Assembly: GCF_000425265.1 (NCBI RefSeq)
Contig: NZ_KE384342.1
Coordinates: 700,245-764,244 of the forward strand
Direction of reading: 5' to 3'
Length of the DNA: 64,000 nt
From: Maridesulfovibrio zosterae DSM 11974
Lineage (GTDB): Bacteria; Desulfobacterota; Desulfovibrionia; Desulfovibrionales; Desulfovibrionaceae
Both the position numbers and the translations under genes were made by a program. Position 1 is the first letter of the stretch, and the number at the start of each line of letters is the position of its first letter. Under the pieces are notes generated by a model, which searched no databases, was not told where the DNA came from, and saw only the letters and a program-made list of their open reading frames with translations. Positions 45,754 to 52,961 of the stretch are shown piece after piece.

Positions 45754-45782
45754 AATATAAGTTTTGTATAGGTTTTGGTCAA
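45754..45782 (-). promoter_or_regulatory. Promoter of the toxin-antitoxin operon
   Basis: TTGACC (45782-45777), 17-nt spacer, TATATT (45759-45754). The distance from the -10 to the toxin ATG is 6 nt, so transcription should start at the ATG. Confidence 0.72.
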
Positions 45783-45795
45783 GGTTAAACCTATA
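45767..45795. promoter_or_regulatory. Operator-like inverted repeat over the TA promoter
   Basis: TATAGGTTT and AAACCTATA, perfect 9-bp arms with an 11-bp spacer containing the -35 box: the expected site for autoregulation by the antitoxin. Confidence 0.7.
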
Positions 45796-45932
45796 AATGA
45801 ATAGCTTGAATTTATTTGGATGGAGGTGGGAGTCAAGCTCGCGGGGTGTTAGTGCGTCAACAGATGGTTGTTGTTTTTGATATATTTAGTTAAAGAAGTT
45901 AAATTCTAATTATCTAATTAAGGCTAGCTGTT

Positions 45933-46973
45933 ATGGAAACAACTGATTGGATATTACTTAGCGTTTCACTGGCTTCTCTGCCTATCGCTTATATCTATAC
46001 GCATCACTACGATGTTTATTCCTTTTTGTATAACTACTCTGGTGTGAGAGCCATTTTTGAAAAAATTCATCCGCCAACAGAAGAACAACAGCAGGACTAT
46101 AATTTTAGGAAACCTAGCACGTTTGTGCTGTGGGCAATCAGTATTTATGTGGCGTTGTTTAGTATTGCTTCAGCGCGGTATGATCGGGCCGTCAATTCTT
46201 ATGATATGCAAATTTCTGGTTTTCAAACGCAAATGGCTACAACTTCAAGAGCGAATGCATGCGCAAATTTGAGGTTACTTCAAAAAGTAAGAGTTCCAGT
46301 TAAACCAGATTTTTTTGTTTTCTGGAAAACATTTTATTCCTTTTATAGAACTGAGAAGTATGAATTAGGGCAAAAGATGCTTCTCCAAACAATTAAGGCC
46401 TATAAAAAAGAATTATACCAAGCTAATCTTAACGGTGCAGACTTATCTGGAATTAATTTATCTAGAGCAAATCTTAACTCGGCAGATTTAAGAGGAACTA
46501 ATCTTTCTAATGCTATTCTTGCGCGAGCAGAATTAAAAAATATAATGTTGCTTGGAGCAAATCTTGAGGGAGCCAATCTTAATGCTGCAAATTTGACAGG
46601 GGCTATCTTAATACGATCCGATTTGAAAAACGCTACTCTTATAGGAGCAATTCTTAATAATGCCAATTTGATTGGTGCCAATCTTTCTAATGCGACGATC
46701 CATGCTGGGCATTTCAACGGAACTATTCTTCTTGGAACAACTGTTACGAATACCGAATTCACGTGGGCCAATTTGAAAAATGCAATATTCGACTCAGAGA
46801 GTTTTAGCCCAGCAAGTGGCGAAATATCACTTTTTTTCAAAAAATATTTCAAAAATACTGAACTCAGTAAAAGTAAAAACCTTTACGAAGCCAAACTTCC
46901 TTCAAAGATAAGGAGGAAGCTTATGAAATCATCCCCACATTTGTTCGCTAGGCCAGAATGGTTTATTCCGTAA
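45933..46973 (+). CDS. Membrane-anchored pentapeptide-repeat protein
   Basis: 346 residues. Two membrane helices near 5-22 and 65-82 precede a cytosolic segment and then a run of A(N/D)LxxA pentapeptide repeats from about 168 to 285 (ANLNGADLSGINLSRANLNS and onward), which form a right-handed beta helix. Similar membrane pentapeptide proteins occur in accessory islands; function unknown. The gene ends 263 bp before the tRNA-derived repeat. No strong ribosome-binding site. Confidence 0.85.
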   Translation: METTDWILLSVSLASLPIAYIYTHHYDVYSFLYNYSGVRAIFEKIHPPTEEQQQDYNFRKPSTFVLWAISIYVALFSIASARYDRAVNSYDMQISGFQTQMATTSRANACANLRLLQKVRVPVKPDFFVFWKTFYSFYRTEKYELGQKMLLQTIKAYKKELYQANLNGADLSGINLSRANLNSADLRGTNLSNAILARAELKNIMLLGANLEGANLNAANLTGAILIRSDLKNATLIGAILNNANLIGANLSNATIHAGHFNGTILLGTTVTNTEFTWANLKNAIFDSESFSPASGEISLFFKKYFKNTELSKSKNLYEAKLPSKIRRKLMKSSPHLFARPEWFIP

Positions 46974-47069
46974 AATCGTCTGTGTTTATCCAGCCTAAAC
47001 ATGCTATGTGTGCACTCAAGTCCACACCATCCCCGTCATCCCAAACCCCAAGCCCACCGTCACCCAATG

Positions 47070-47127
47070 TGTGTACCAAGTGTGTACCGAACCCCACCCA
47101 AAATCCCGGTACACACCAGAGTACACA
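47070..47127. repeat. TGTGTACC repeats at the right end of element A
   Basis: TGTGTACC at 47070 and 47081, then inverted copies at 47108 (GGTACACA) and 47120 (AGTACACA). Positions near an attachment site suggest arm-type binding sites for a lost integrase or its directionality factor. Confidence 0.5.
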
Positions 47128-47185
47128 CATAAGGTGCCGGATTGGGCTGGATTGCATAGGACAGCGTCAGCCATAAAACGCAAAA

Positions 47186-47208
47186 AAGCCCCTGAAATTC
47201 AGGGGCTT
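47186..47208 (-). terminator. Hairpin next to the internal att copy
   Basis: AAGCCCCTG/CAGGGGCTT followed by TTTTTTG on the minus strand; the same hairpin occurs at 52912 beside the intact tRNA. Confidence 0.75.
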
Positions 47209-47235
47209 AATAAACAGTATCGGACTGTATGATTT

Positions 47236-47265
47236 TATGTAATGGTGGGCAATACAGGATTCGAA
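47236..47265. other. att site: duplicated tRNA-Arg 3' end (left end of element B)
   Basis: 30 bp matching 52962-52991 at 29 positions: tRNA T-loop to CCA end plus flank (TATGTAATGGTGGGCAATAC..GATTCGAA). Direct repeat that defines element B. Confidence 0.85.
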
Positions 47266-47318
47266 AAAGATAAATAAGTGCCTGAAATTGAAGTGAAATA
47301 AAAAATTAAAGTTTTTTT

Positions 47319-47337
47319 TACCCACTTTTTTACCCAC
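47319..47337. repeat. Arm-type repeats, left end of element B
   Basis: Two TACCCAC copies (47319 and 47331) with a T-rich spacer, 54 bp inside the left att copy; the same pair occurs inside the right end. Confidence 0.55.
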
Positions 47338-47416
47338 AAGTGGCAGTCTTTGACTGATTAAATTCAATTTAATATAGTGCTATTGTTTTTATTGAAATAA
47401 AACAAGGATGCACAGA

Positions 47417-48268
47417 ATGCAGGTAGCTCTTAATAGTGCTGATGAGAGATGTATAGCTTTTCAAACGGAAAAGGTTGAAGGTCCGTTTAAATGTCCCCAT
47501 TGTAAAAAGGATGTAACTCTCAAAAAAGGTAAGATACGAGAGCATCATTACGCGCACATAAAGTCGTCTACAGAATGTCAGTACGGGAAAGGTGAGTCTC
47601 AACTCCACTATAGAGCAAAAAGAGAATTGTATGAGGCATTACGAGTCCACCCGAATTGTACAAAGTGTGACATTGAAAGAACGCTTACAGGTGTGCGTCC
47701 TGATGTTAGTTTGTGTATCAGTGGTAAATATGTTGCAATTGAAATACAAAAAAGCGACCTAAGTATTGATGAAATTATCAAAAGAACAAAACGATACACT
47801 AGTCTAGGGATATATATAATTTGGATTTTCCCAGAAGAGGGTCCAAAAATTAAATATGATGATATGGGACAACCCACAACTCGTATCAAAGAATGGCAAA
47901 AGTTTTTGCAAGCAATGTATTTTGGCAGACTTTATTATTGGACTCAAGACGGACCGTATGTGACTCCTATTCGTCTAGAGACATATACAAAGGATATTGA
48001 ACCGGGAAATTGGATTGACGATTTTCAAGAGGAGCTTGGTGAGGATTTATCTGGGACATATTGGCATGATGATAATTATGATTCTGCTGATTATGGCGGA
48101 CATACTAAATATTATAAGGCTAAAAAATTGGTTTTAGCATTCCCTAATGGACCTCTACATCTTGCCGAAGACTTCAAAGGAACTGTTAAAGGTAAACCTT
48201 TTTCTACTAATAATTGGACGGTTCCATCATGTGGGGTTTGGATGGATAAGCAGACTAAGTGGTGGTAA
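47417..48268 (+). CDS. CoiA-like nuclease-domain protein
   Basis: 283 residues. N-terminal zinc-finger-like FKCPHCKKDVTLKKGKIREHHYAH as in CoiA competence proteins, then a restriction-endonuclease-like core with RPDVSL and AIEIQKSDLS (the D...ExQ/K catalytic pattern), followed by a C-terminal 110 residues that I do not recognise (YWHDDNYDSADYGGHTKYYK). The start at 47417 lies 8 nt after AAGGA; an ATG three codons earlier abuts it. It converges with the reverse transcriptase gene across 65 bp. A nuclease effector of the retron-like module is possible but unproven. Confidence 0.72.
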   Translation: MQVALNSADERCIAFQTEKVEGPFKCPHCKKDVTLKKGKIREHHYAHIKSSTECQYGKGESQLHYRAKRELYEALRVHPNCTKCDIERTLTGVRPDVSLCISGKYVAIEIQKSDLSIDEIIKRTKRYTSLGIYIIWIFPEEGPKIKYDDMGQPTTRIKEWQKFLQAMYFGRLYYWTQDGPYVTPIRLETYTKDIEPGNWIDDFQEELGEDLSGTYWHDDNYDSADYGGHTKYYKAKKLVLAFPNGPLHLAEDFKGTVKGKPFSTNNWTVPSCGVWMDKQTKWW

Positions 48269-48333
48269 TTTTAAATTGGGGTGGACATTTAAAAATACAC
48301 TTTTTATTTGCCCAAGGTTAAATTTAAATAATA

Positions 48334-49206
48334 TTAACGTGTTTTAACCATTTTGATGTATTGCTGTTTACCAAATATCCTGCTTTCTTCCTTTTCTCTT
48401 TGAGCTTTCGTTCTGTATTCATCCAATACATCTAATTGATGAATTTGAGCACGTAGTGCTCTCTTGTATTTTCTTGAAACCTTAACTTTTTTTGCATTTA
48501 CATTGATCCCCGTTACTAACTTAAGATCATTTGGAGTAAGGAGCACTTCCTTGTCTTTGTTTAACGGCAACCCAAAAGATTCAATTATCTTTTTTACTTC
48601 AACTATAAAAATATCAGGAATAGAACGACCTGAAAATGTTAAATCGTCTACAAAGCGTGTATACTTCAAATCATACACCTGAGCTAAAGAAGATAAACGC
48701 TTATCTAGTGACAGACAAAGTATGTTTGTTAAAACAGGGCTAGTTGGTGATCCTGTAGGGAGTTTATACTTATAGGTAGTAAGCTTTGTTAAGATGCTCG
48801 CAACAGGAGGCGAGCAATCGAGCTCTTCAATAAACATCTGATTTATACGACGCGCAGAGACAGAAGGAAAAAAGGAATCAAAGTCAAAGCATAATACATA
48901 TGGTGCAGCTGCATGTTGCTTAGCATTGTCTACATGGCAACGTTTAGGAACTGCGCCATAGGCGGCAGAGTGTAGTTTAAAATTCTTTAAATGTGATAAA
49001 ATTTTAGCCTGTATTTTTCTTAGTTTACCGACAGGCACAGATAGATGACGAATATCACCATTTTTTTTGGTGATTTCTTTTTTTTTGTAGTAATTCTTTA
49101 TGTTTTGGGAAAATTCTAGGAGGTCTTGCAGGGAGAGTTCAAGTATTCTCGCGAGTGATTTAAGACTTTTGAGTCCAACAATAGAGCAATTATTATGCTG
49201 CGTCAC
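48334..49206 (-). CDS. Retron-type reverse transcriptase
   Basis: 290 residues from a GTG at 49206. RT motifs in order: NAKQH (about 94-98), the retron-specific NAxxH; CFDFDSFFPS; LPTGSPTSP; FVDD (185-188) as the catalytic YxDD variant; and LVTGINVN with the retron VTG triplet. These together separate it from group II intron and DGR enzymes. It would copy a structured RNA into branched msDNA. The frame stays open to an ATG at 49272, but that overlaps the HTH gene by 80 nt; the GTG overlaps by 14 nt and begins just before the conserved KSLKSLARILELS helix. Confidence 0.9.
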   Translation of the reverse strand: MTQHNNCSIVGLKSLKSLARILELSLQDLLEFSQNIKNYYKKKEITKKNGDIRHLSVPVGKLRKIQAKILSHLKNFKLHSAAYGAVPKRCHVDNAKQHAAAPYVLCFDFDSFFPSVSARRINQMFIEELDCSPPVASILTKLTTYKYKLPTGSPTSPVLTNILCLSLDKRLSSLAQVYDLKYTRFVDDLTFSGRSIPDIFIVEVKKIIESFGLPLNKDKEVLLTPNDLKLVTGINVNAKKVKVSRKYKRALRAQIHQLDVLDEYRTKAQREKEESRIFGKQQYIKMVKTR

Positions 49207-49507
49207 AAGAAATAGAGTCCATTTCGTAAGTAATAATGGTAAACATGTTTTTTTGTAACTTAATAAAATCATCTCTTTCAGGGCCTGTAAGCTCTGAAGG
49301 AATTTCGCTTGCTACAATGAATAGTAGTTCTTTAGAAACGCCAATTAAATCAGCAAGTGTTTCCACAAGCTTTAAACTCATTGTTTTTTTCCCACTTTCA
49401 ATAAGGGACAAATAGTTTTGTGAAATATTAAGACATTGAGCCATTTGACCTTGTGAAAGATCCTGACTCACTCTTATTGTTTTCACTAATCGACCTAAAG
49501 TCATCAT
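49193..49507 (-). CDS. XRE-family HTH protein coupled to the RT gene
   Basis: 104 residues. HTH of the XRE type at about 8-60 (LSQGQMAQCLNISQNYLSLIES), then an unrecognised C-terminal part. It overlaps the RT start, so the two are translationally coupled. GAGG lies about 10 nt before two adjacent ATGs. Several retron classes carry an HTH protein beside the RT as regulator or complex partner; which applies here is unknown. Confidence 0.88.
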   Translation of the reverse strand: MMTLGRLVKTIRVSQDLSQGQMAQCLNISQNYLSLIESGKKTMSLKLVETLADLIGVSKELLFIVASEIPSELTGPERDDFIKLQKNMFTIITYEMDSISCDAA

Positions 49508-49570
49508 TTTATATTATCCTCGAAGGTTAAATTCAGGGCTTAGCAGTCTTCCATCATCTAATCTCTATTC

Positions 49571-49843
49571 TTAGAGCAACGATCCAAAGAAATCTTTGAT
49601 TTGTATCAAAAGATCATCCGGCATCAGTCGTAGCACAAATTTAGACCATCTTATCGATGCTTTCGTCCACCGTATAATCTTTTTAAGATCAGGCAGAGCC
49701 TTTTTTGCAACCTCATCAGACGAAACGAGTTCATCCGCAATCTTAAGTTTGAATTTTCGCTTTTTAACTAGGCCGTTCAACAGCTCGTAGGTTTCCTCTG
49801 TTATTTCGAGGTGGCGTTCTTTCTTGGTAATTCTATTACTCAT
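49571..49843 (-). CDS. Small basic protein of the retron-like operon
   Basis: 90 residues, strongly basic. N-terminal KERHLEITEETYELLNGL, central acid/Lys helix, and a C-terminal amphipathic Trp-containing stretch (IRWTKASIRWSKFVLRLM) that could associate with membranes. No family recognised. GAGG 7 nt before the ATG. It is 63 bp upstream of the HTH gene on the same strand and follows a stem-loop (TGTATGA/TCATACA, 49857-49874). Candidate toxin or accessory factor of the module. Confidence 0.62.
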   Translation of the reverse strand: MSNRITKKERHLEITEETYELLNGLVKKRKFKLKIADELVSSDEVAKKALPDLKKIIRWTKASIRWSKFVLRLMPDDLLIQIKDFFGSLL

Positions 49844-49869
49844 TTAGTATCCTCATTGTATGATTCTTC

Positions 49870-50177
49870 ATACAGTTTATGGCGATGTGCCGCCCGTTAT
49901 ACATTAACTCTTTGCTCTAAGACTGCTGCCACCATGAAGTATGCCGCCTAGGATTATGAATACTTACGTCATCGCGGTATTTCGCAATGCGCCGTATCGT
50001 GTCCAGAGGGGGCGACAATTCCATCTTTTTAAAAGATGGCGACCTACATTTGGTCTCAAACTCAACCGAAGTTGAGGCAGCATATTTAGCTGGAACGGGA
50101 CTTACTGCACCATGAGTAATAAAATGGCACTTAAGACGGATTTCAAAGAGCAATTTACTGGCGATGCGCCAGCTGTT
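49870..50177 (-). other. Structured leader or small RNA before the retron operon
   Basis: Transcript predicted from the promoter at 50184-50211. Hairpins visible on the minus strand: CTGGCG-CAT-CGCCAG, CTCAAC-TTCG-GTTGAG with a stable tetraloop, and CCATCTTTT/AAAAGATGG. A frame of about 90 codons crosses it (50201-49917) but lacks a ribosome-binding site. It may be a leader, an ncRNA or a cryptic gene. Confidence 0.45.
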
Positions 50178-50183
50178 GAAAAT

Positions 50184-50211
50184 AAGATAACAAAAAAACA
50201 CAACAAGTCAA
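50184..50211 (-). promoter_or_regulatory. Putative promoter of the retron-like operon
   Basis: TTGACT (50211-50206), 16-nt spacer, TATCTT (50189-50184); start near 50177. It is the only good sigma70-like pair upstream of the small basic protein gene. Confidence 0.5.
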
Positions 50212-50331
50212 TATTTTTCTAACTTTTAGTTGTAAAATATTGATTTTAAGCTGTGGATAGTTTTAACCACCTATATATATGATTTTTTTGGATGATATTT
50301 TAAAGGTATAATAGATACTTTTCCCTAAAAA

Positions 50332-50500
50332 AGGTGTCATACCCGTCACAGGTGTCACTAAACCTAATAAAGTACATAATTTCAAGAAGATAAAAGAATG
50401 ACACCTAAAGTGACACCTCTTTTTTAGGTGTCATCAGGTTCACTGCTAAAAAATGTCATGAAAACAAAGACATACAGCAGAAGTGACGGCTATGACACCT
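50332..50500. repeat. Six AGGTGTCA iteron-like words
   Basis: AGGTGTCA occurs at 50332, 50350 and 50426, and its inverse TGACACCT at 50399, 50411 and 50493. Next to it is a very AT-rich stretch (50220-50300) with a DnaA-box-like TGTGGATAG at 50252. The layout resembles an iteron origin or a multi-site operator. Confidence 0.6.
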
Positions 50501-50552
50501 GTGACATGTATTTTAGAGGTCTGTATTTATTTTGGTTCAAGGGCTTTCATAT

Positions 50553-50761
50553 TTCTTCATGGAGTTAAAACCTGAACTCAATTTCGAGCAAGCACAGTAG
50601 ACCATGATTCGTACAGAGTAATGTGCTGTAGCTGTCCAAGCCAGTTTACCCAATGTTACACATTGGGAACTGGCGAGGGAGAAAATTCTCCCTTCGATCC
50701 CTCTTGTATTTCAGAGCCGTGCAAGACTTCATTTTCTGCGAGGTTTGGACTCCATGAAGAA
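50553..50761. ncRNA. Candidate retron ncRNA (msr-msd-like) closed by 21-nt inverted repeats
   Basis: Arms 50553-50573 and 50741-50761 pair over 13 bp (TTCTTCATGGAGT/ACTCCATGAAGAA), a wobble or mismatch pair, then AAACCT/AGGTTT. Inside are GCCAGTT..CCCAATG/CATTGGG..AACTGGC (50640-50674), AGCACA/TGTGCT, and overlapping GGGAG/CTCCC and GAGGGA/TCCCTC stems. Retron RNAs have this plan: end repeats a1/a2 enclosing several stems. The strand is undecided. It lies 700 bp upstream of the small basic protein gene, farther than usual. Confidence 0.45.
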
Positions 50762-50810
50762 TAATGAAGAGAAATACACCGAGTTCGAGAACACACGTGT
50801 CACTCCATCA

Positions 50811-50857
50811 GAAAAGAAAATACTCAAGTTTCAGGCTGAGCCAGAAAGCTTGAGTAT
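50811..50857 (-). terminator. Terminator after higA
   Basis: ATACTCAAG/CTTGAGTAT stem with TTC/GAA extension, followed on the minus strand by TTTTCTTTTC; 70 bp past the higA stop. Confidence 0.7.
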
Positions 50858-50926
50858 GCTAATTGTTCGCGAGTAGAGCTGAGTCATTCACGAGTCAGGA
50901 AGACAGATAGGAAAGACAAAAAACAA

Positions 50927-51238
50927 TTACTTACTCAGCTCCGAAATCCCCGGTAACGGGGTCACATCTAGAAAGCCCGCCGGGTTCTGTTCAGCTTCCC
51001 ACAGATCACGCTTACGCTGAAGGTTAAGCCAAAGATCAGGAGTGGTGTTGAAAGCCCGAGACAATCGTAAGGCCATTACAGGGCTTATACTGGTTTTCTC
51101 ATGGAGTACTTGAGACAGATGCTTGCGGCTAACCCCAAGATGAGCAGCAAGGGCCGTTACAGTCAAACTCAGCGGTTCCATGTAATCATACTTTATAATT
51201 TCGCCGGGGTGTGTCGGCTTACGGGTTGTGGTATGCAT
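50927..51238 (-). CDS. higA: HigA-type antitoxin
   Basis: 103 residues, starting with the family hallmark KPTHPGEIIKYDYMEPL and an XRE helix-turn-helix (LTVTALAAHLGVSRKHLSQVLHEK), with TPDLWLNLQRKRDLWEAE at the end. It binds DNA and the toxin encoded 12 bp upstream. Order toxin-antitoxin on the minus strand is the HigBA type. It stabilises element B or acts in phage defence. Confidence 0.92.
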   Translation of the reverse strand: MHTTTRKPTHPGEIIKYDYMEPLSLTVTALAAHLGVSRKHLSQVLHEKTSISPVMALRLSRAFNTTPDLWLNLQRKRDLWEAEQNPAGFLDVTPLPGISELSK

Positions 51239-51250
51239 AGTTCCCCCTGC

Positions 51251-51529
51251 TTAATGGTAATCGTGATAGTTCACTACGTAGGCGTTGCCGTTTTCAAATT
51301 TGAAAGTCAGCCGCCAATTTCCGGAAACCTTTACTGAATAATGATTCACAAGATTTCCCTTCAAAGGGTGAAGGCCAAAGCCCGGTGCGTTCATATCCTG
51401 AACATCCGAGGCAGAATCCAATCTATCAAGCATGCGGCCTAGCTTGGGCGCGTGCTTGGCCTGAATTCCCTTTATGGTTCCAGTTTTAAAAAAAGCCTCA
51501 AGGCCCTTGTGAGCAAATCCTTTAATCAT
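51251..51529 (-). CDS. higB: HigB-type toxin (RelE superfamily)
   Basis: 92 residues with the HigB signature: MIKGFAHKGLEAFFKTGTIK at the N-terminus, LHPLKGNLVNHYSVKVSGNW and LTFKFENGNAYVVNYHDYH at the C-terminus. Ribosome-dependent mRNA interferase family. AGAGG lies 7 nt before the ATG. First gene of the pair; lies just downstream of the integrase. Confidence 0.92.
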   Translation of the reverse strand: MIKGFAHKGLEAFFKTGTIKGIQAKHAPKLGRMLDRLDSASDVQDMNAPGFGLHPLKGNLVNHYSVKVSGNWRLTFKFENGNAYVVNYHDYH

Positions 51530-51567
51530 AATGTAACCTCTTAGGTAACACTGGTCAATAGGCCGTG

Positions 51568-52788
51568 TTAAGCTCTTTTCTTAAACGGGATAACACTTCC
51601 GCCATCACGCAAGTTATCAAGATAGTCCGCAAAGCTCTGCATCATCCGGGTGCGCTCCGCTAGATACTGAGCGTGGTCGTAAGCTGCGCGGACTTGGTTC
51701 GTCTGCACATGAGCAAGCTGGCGTTCGACCATGTCTGTAGGCCATCCGGTTTCATAGAGCAAAGTCGTGCATGTTCCCCTGAATCCGTGATAGCAAAGTT
51801 GCTCTTTGGTGTAGCCCATACGGCGTATTGCCTGATTCAGGGTATTTTCAGAAAGCATATTCGAATTATTTACAACGCTGGGAAAAACATATTTTGAAGG
51901 TAAGCCAAGCTCTTTCACGTCAGTAAAAATCGATAGGACCTGATTTGAGAGTGGTACAATATGCGGCTTACGCATCTTCATTCGTGTACTAGGCACACGC
52001 CATTCTAGGCGGTCAAAATCAACTTCATCCCATGTCATGCCCCGTATCTCAATAGAACGGGTAAAAGTGTACAGGCCCACCCGTAACGCCTGTTTAACGA
52101 TATGATGTCCGGGATAGTCTTCAATTGCCCGTAAAAGCTTGCCTACCTCTTTTGGGTCGGTGAGTGCTGCACGATGTTTTCGAGTTTTGGCAATGGGAGG
52201 GAGAGCGTTTTTGACGATATGAACAGGATCTGTTTCGGATTTGCCGATAAAGACTGCATAGCGGAACACTTGCGAACAGAGAGAAGAAACCCGGTGTGCG
52301 GTTTCGTGAGTGCCTTTAGATTCTATCCGTTGCAAGAGAGCAAGGATTTCTTTTGGAGTAATTTCGGCAATCGGCATTTTACCGATGTATGGAAATACGT
52401 GATTCTCAAGACGTCCCTGATTGGTGCGGTGAGTTTTAGGAGTCCACTCAGTACTGTTTTTCTCAAGCCATTGGTTGGCTACATTTTCAAAAGAATTGTC
52501 TTCCGATTCTTCGCTCTTTTTTACTTTTCTATCTTCCCCTGGATCAATTCCTTTTGCCAGAAGTGCTTTTGCCTGAGCATGGAGATACCTTGCATCTGCC
52601 AAAGAAAGTTCCGGGAACTTACCGTACGTGATGTTATTTTCTTTTCTGGTGACGGGGCGTCTGTACCTATAAACAAATGTTTTGGTTCCACTGGGGAGGA
52701 TTAATAAACTCAGTCCGTTCCCGTCTGAAATCCGGTAGTTTTTGTCTTTAGGTTTCGCTGCCTCAATCTTCTTAATTGTCAACGCCAT
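51568..52788 (-). CDS. Tyrosine recombinase/integrase
   Basis: 406 residues. N-terminal DUF4102-type arm-binding domain (MALTIKKIEAAKPKDKNYRI), SAM-like core-binding domain, and a catalytic domain with Arg in RSIEIRGMTWDEV, HGFRGT as the HxxR box and the Tyr nucleophile in RAAYDHAQY. Phage P4/CP4-type integrases of this kind use tRNA genes; here the tRNA-Arg lies 180 bp away. GGAG 8 nt before the ATG. All catalytic residues are visible, so it is probably active. Confidence 0.95.
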   Translation of the reverse strand: MALTIKKIEAAKPKDKNYRISDGNGLSLLILPSGTKTFVYRYRRPVTRKENNITYGKFPELSLADARYLHAQAKALLAKGIDPGEDRKVKKSEESEDNSFENVANQWLEKNSTEWTPKTHRTNQGRLENHVFPYIGKMPIAEITPKEILALLQRIESKGTHETAHRVSSLCSQVFRYAVFIGKSETDPVHIVKNALPPIAKTRKHRAALTDPKEVGKLLRAIEDYPGHHIVKQALRVGLYTFTRSIEIRGMTWDEVDFDRLEWRVPSTRMKMRKPHIVPLSNQVLSIFTDVKELGLPSKYVFPSVVNNSNMLSENTLNQAIRRMGYTKEQLCYHGFRGTCTTLLYETGWPTDMVERQLAHVQTNQVRAAYDHAQYLAERTRMMQSFADYLDNLRDGGSVIPFKKRA

Positions 52789-52805
52789 CTGTCAGTCTCC
52801 GCTTT

Positions 52806-52856
52806 TGTGGGTAAATGTGGATAACGGTTTTTATATTACCCACATTTTTACCCACA
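52806..52856. repeat. Arm-type repeats, right end of element B
   Basis: TTACCCACA in inverted form at 52806-52814 and TTACCCAC directly at 52836 and 52848, between the integrase start and the tRNA; matches the pair at 47319. Confidence 0.55.
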
Positions 52857-52911
52857 CATCAACGTGGACAAAATAGGATTGCATTGAACCATAAAGGACA
52901 ATAAAAACAAA

Positions 52912-52934
52912 AAGCCCCTGAAATTCAGGGGCTT
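52912..52934 (-). terminator. Terminator of tRNA-Arg, supplied by element B
   Basis: AAGCCCCTG/CAGGGGCTT hairpin followed on the minus strand by TTTTTGTTTTTATT, 35 bp past the tRNA 3' end. Confidence 0.85.
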
Positions 52935-52961
52935 TACGGTCCGTATGGGACATTAAAAATC

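Larger units (their letters stand above)
41380..47265. mobile_element. Integrative element A (P4-type satellite remnant)
   Basis: Approximate extent. Contains a P4-type primase, a RelE-type toxin pair and a membrane pentapeptide protein. Related end sequences occur at both sides: CCCCAAGCC then GTCACCCAATG then GTGTAC at 41387-41433 and again at 47046-47087. The right end abuts a 30-bp copy of the tRNA-Arg 3' end at 47236. No integrase gene is present, so it is likely immobile alone. The left attachment site was not found. Confidence 0.55.

Noticed and set aside
46400-46852. 150-residue minus-strand frame opposite the pentapeptide repeats
   Set aside because: It is a mirror of the periodic pentapeptide codons.
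49917-50201. 94-residue minus-strand frame before the retron operon
   Set aside because: No ribosome-binding site and it covers a series of hairpins; kept as a structured leader. The second half looks somewhat protein-like, so it is not fully excluded.
50332-50500. CRISPR array
   Set aside because: The repeated word is only 8 bp, occurs in both orientations and is unevenly spaced.
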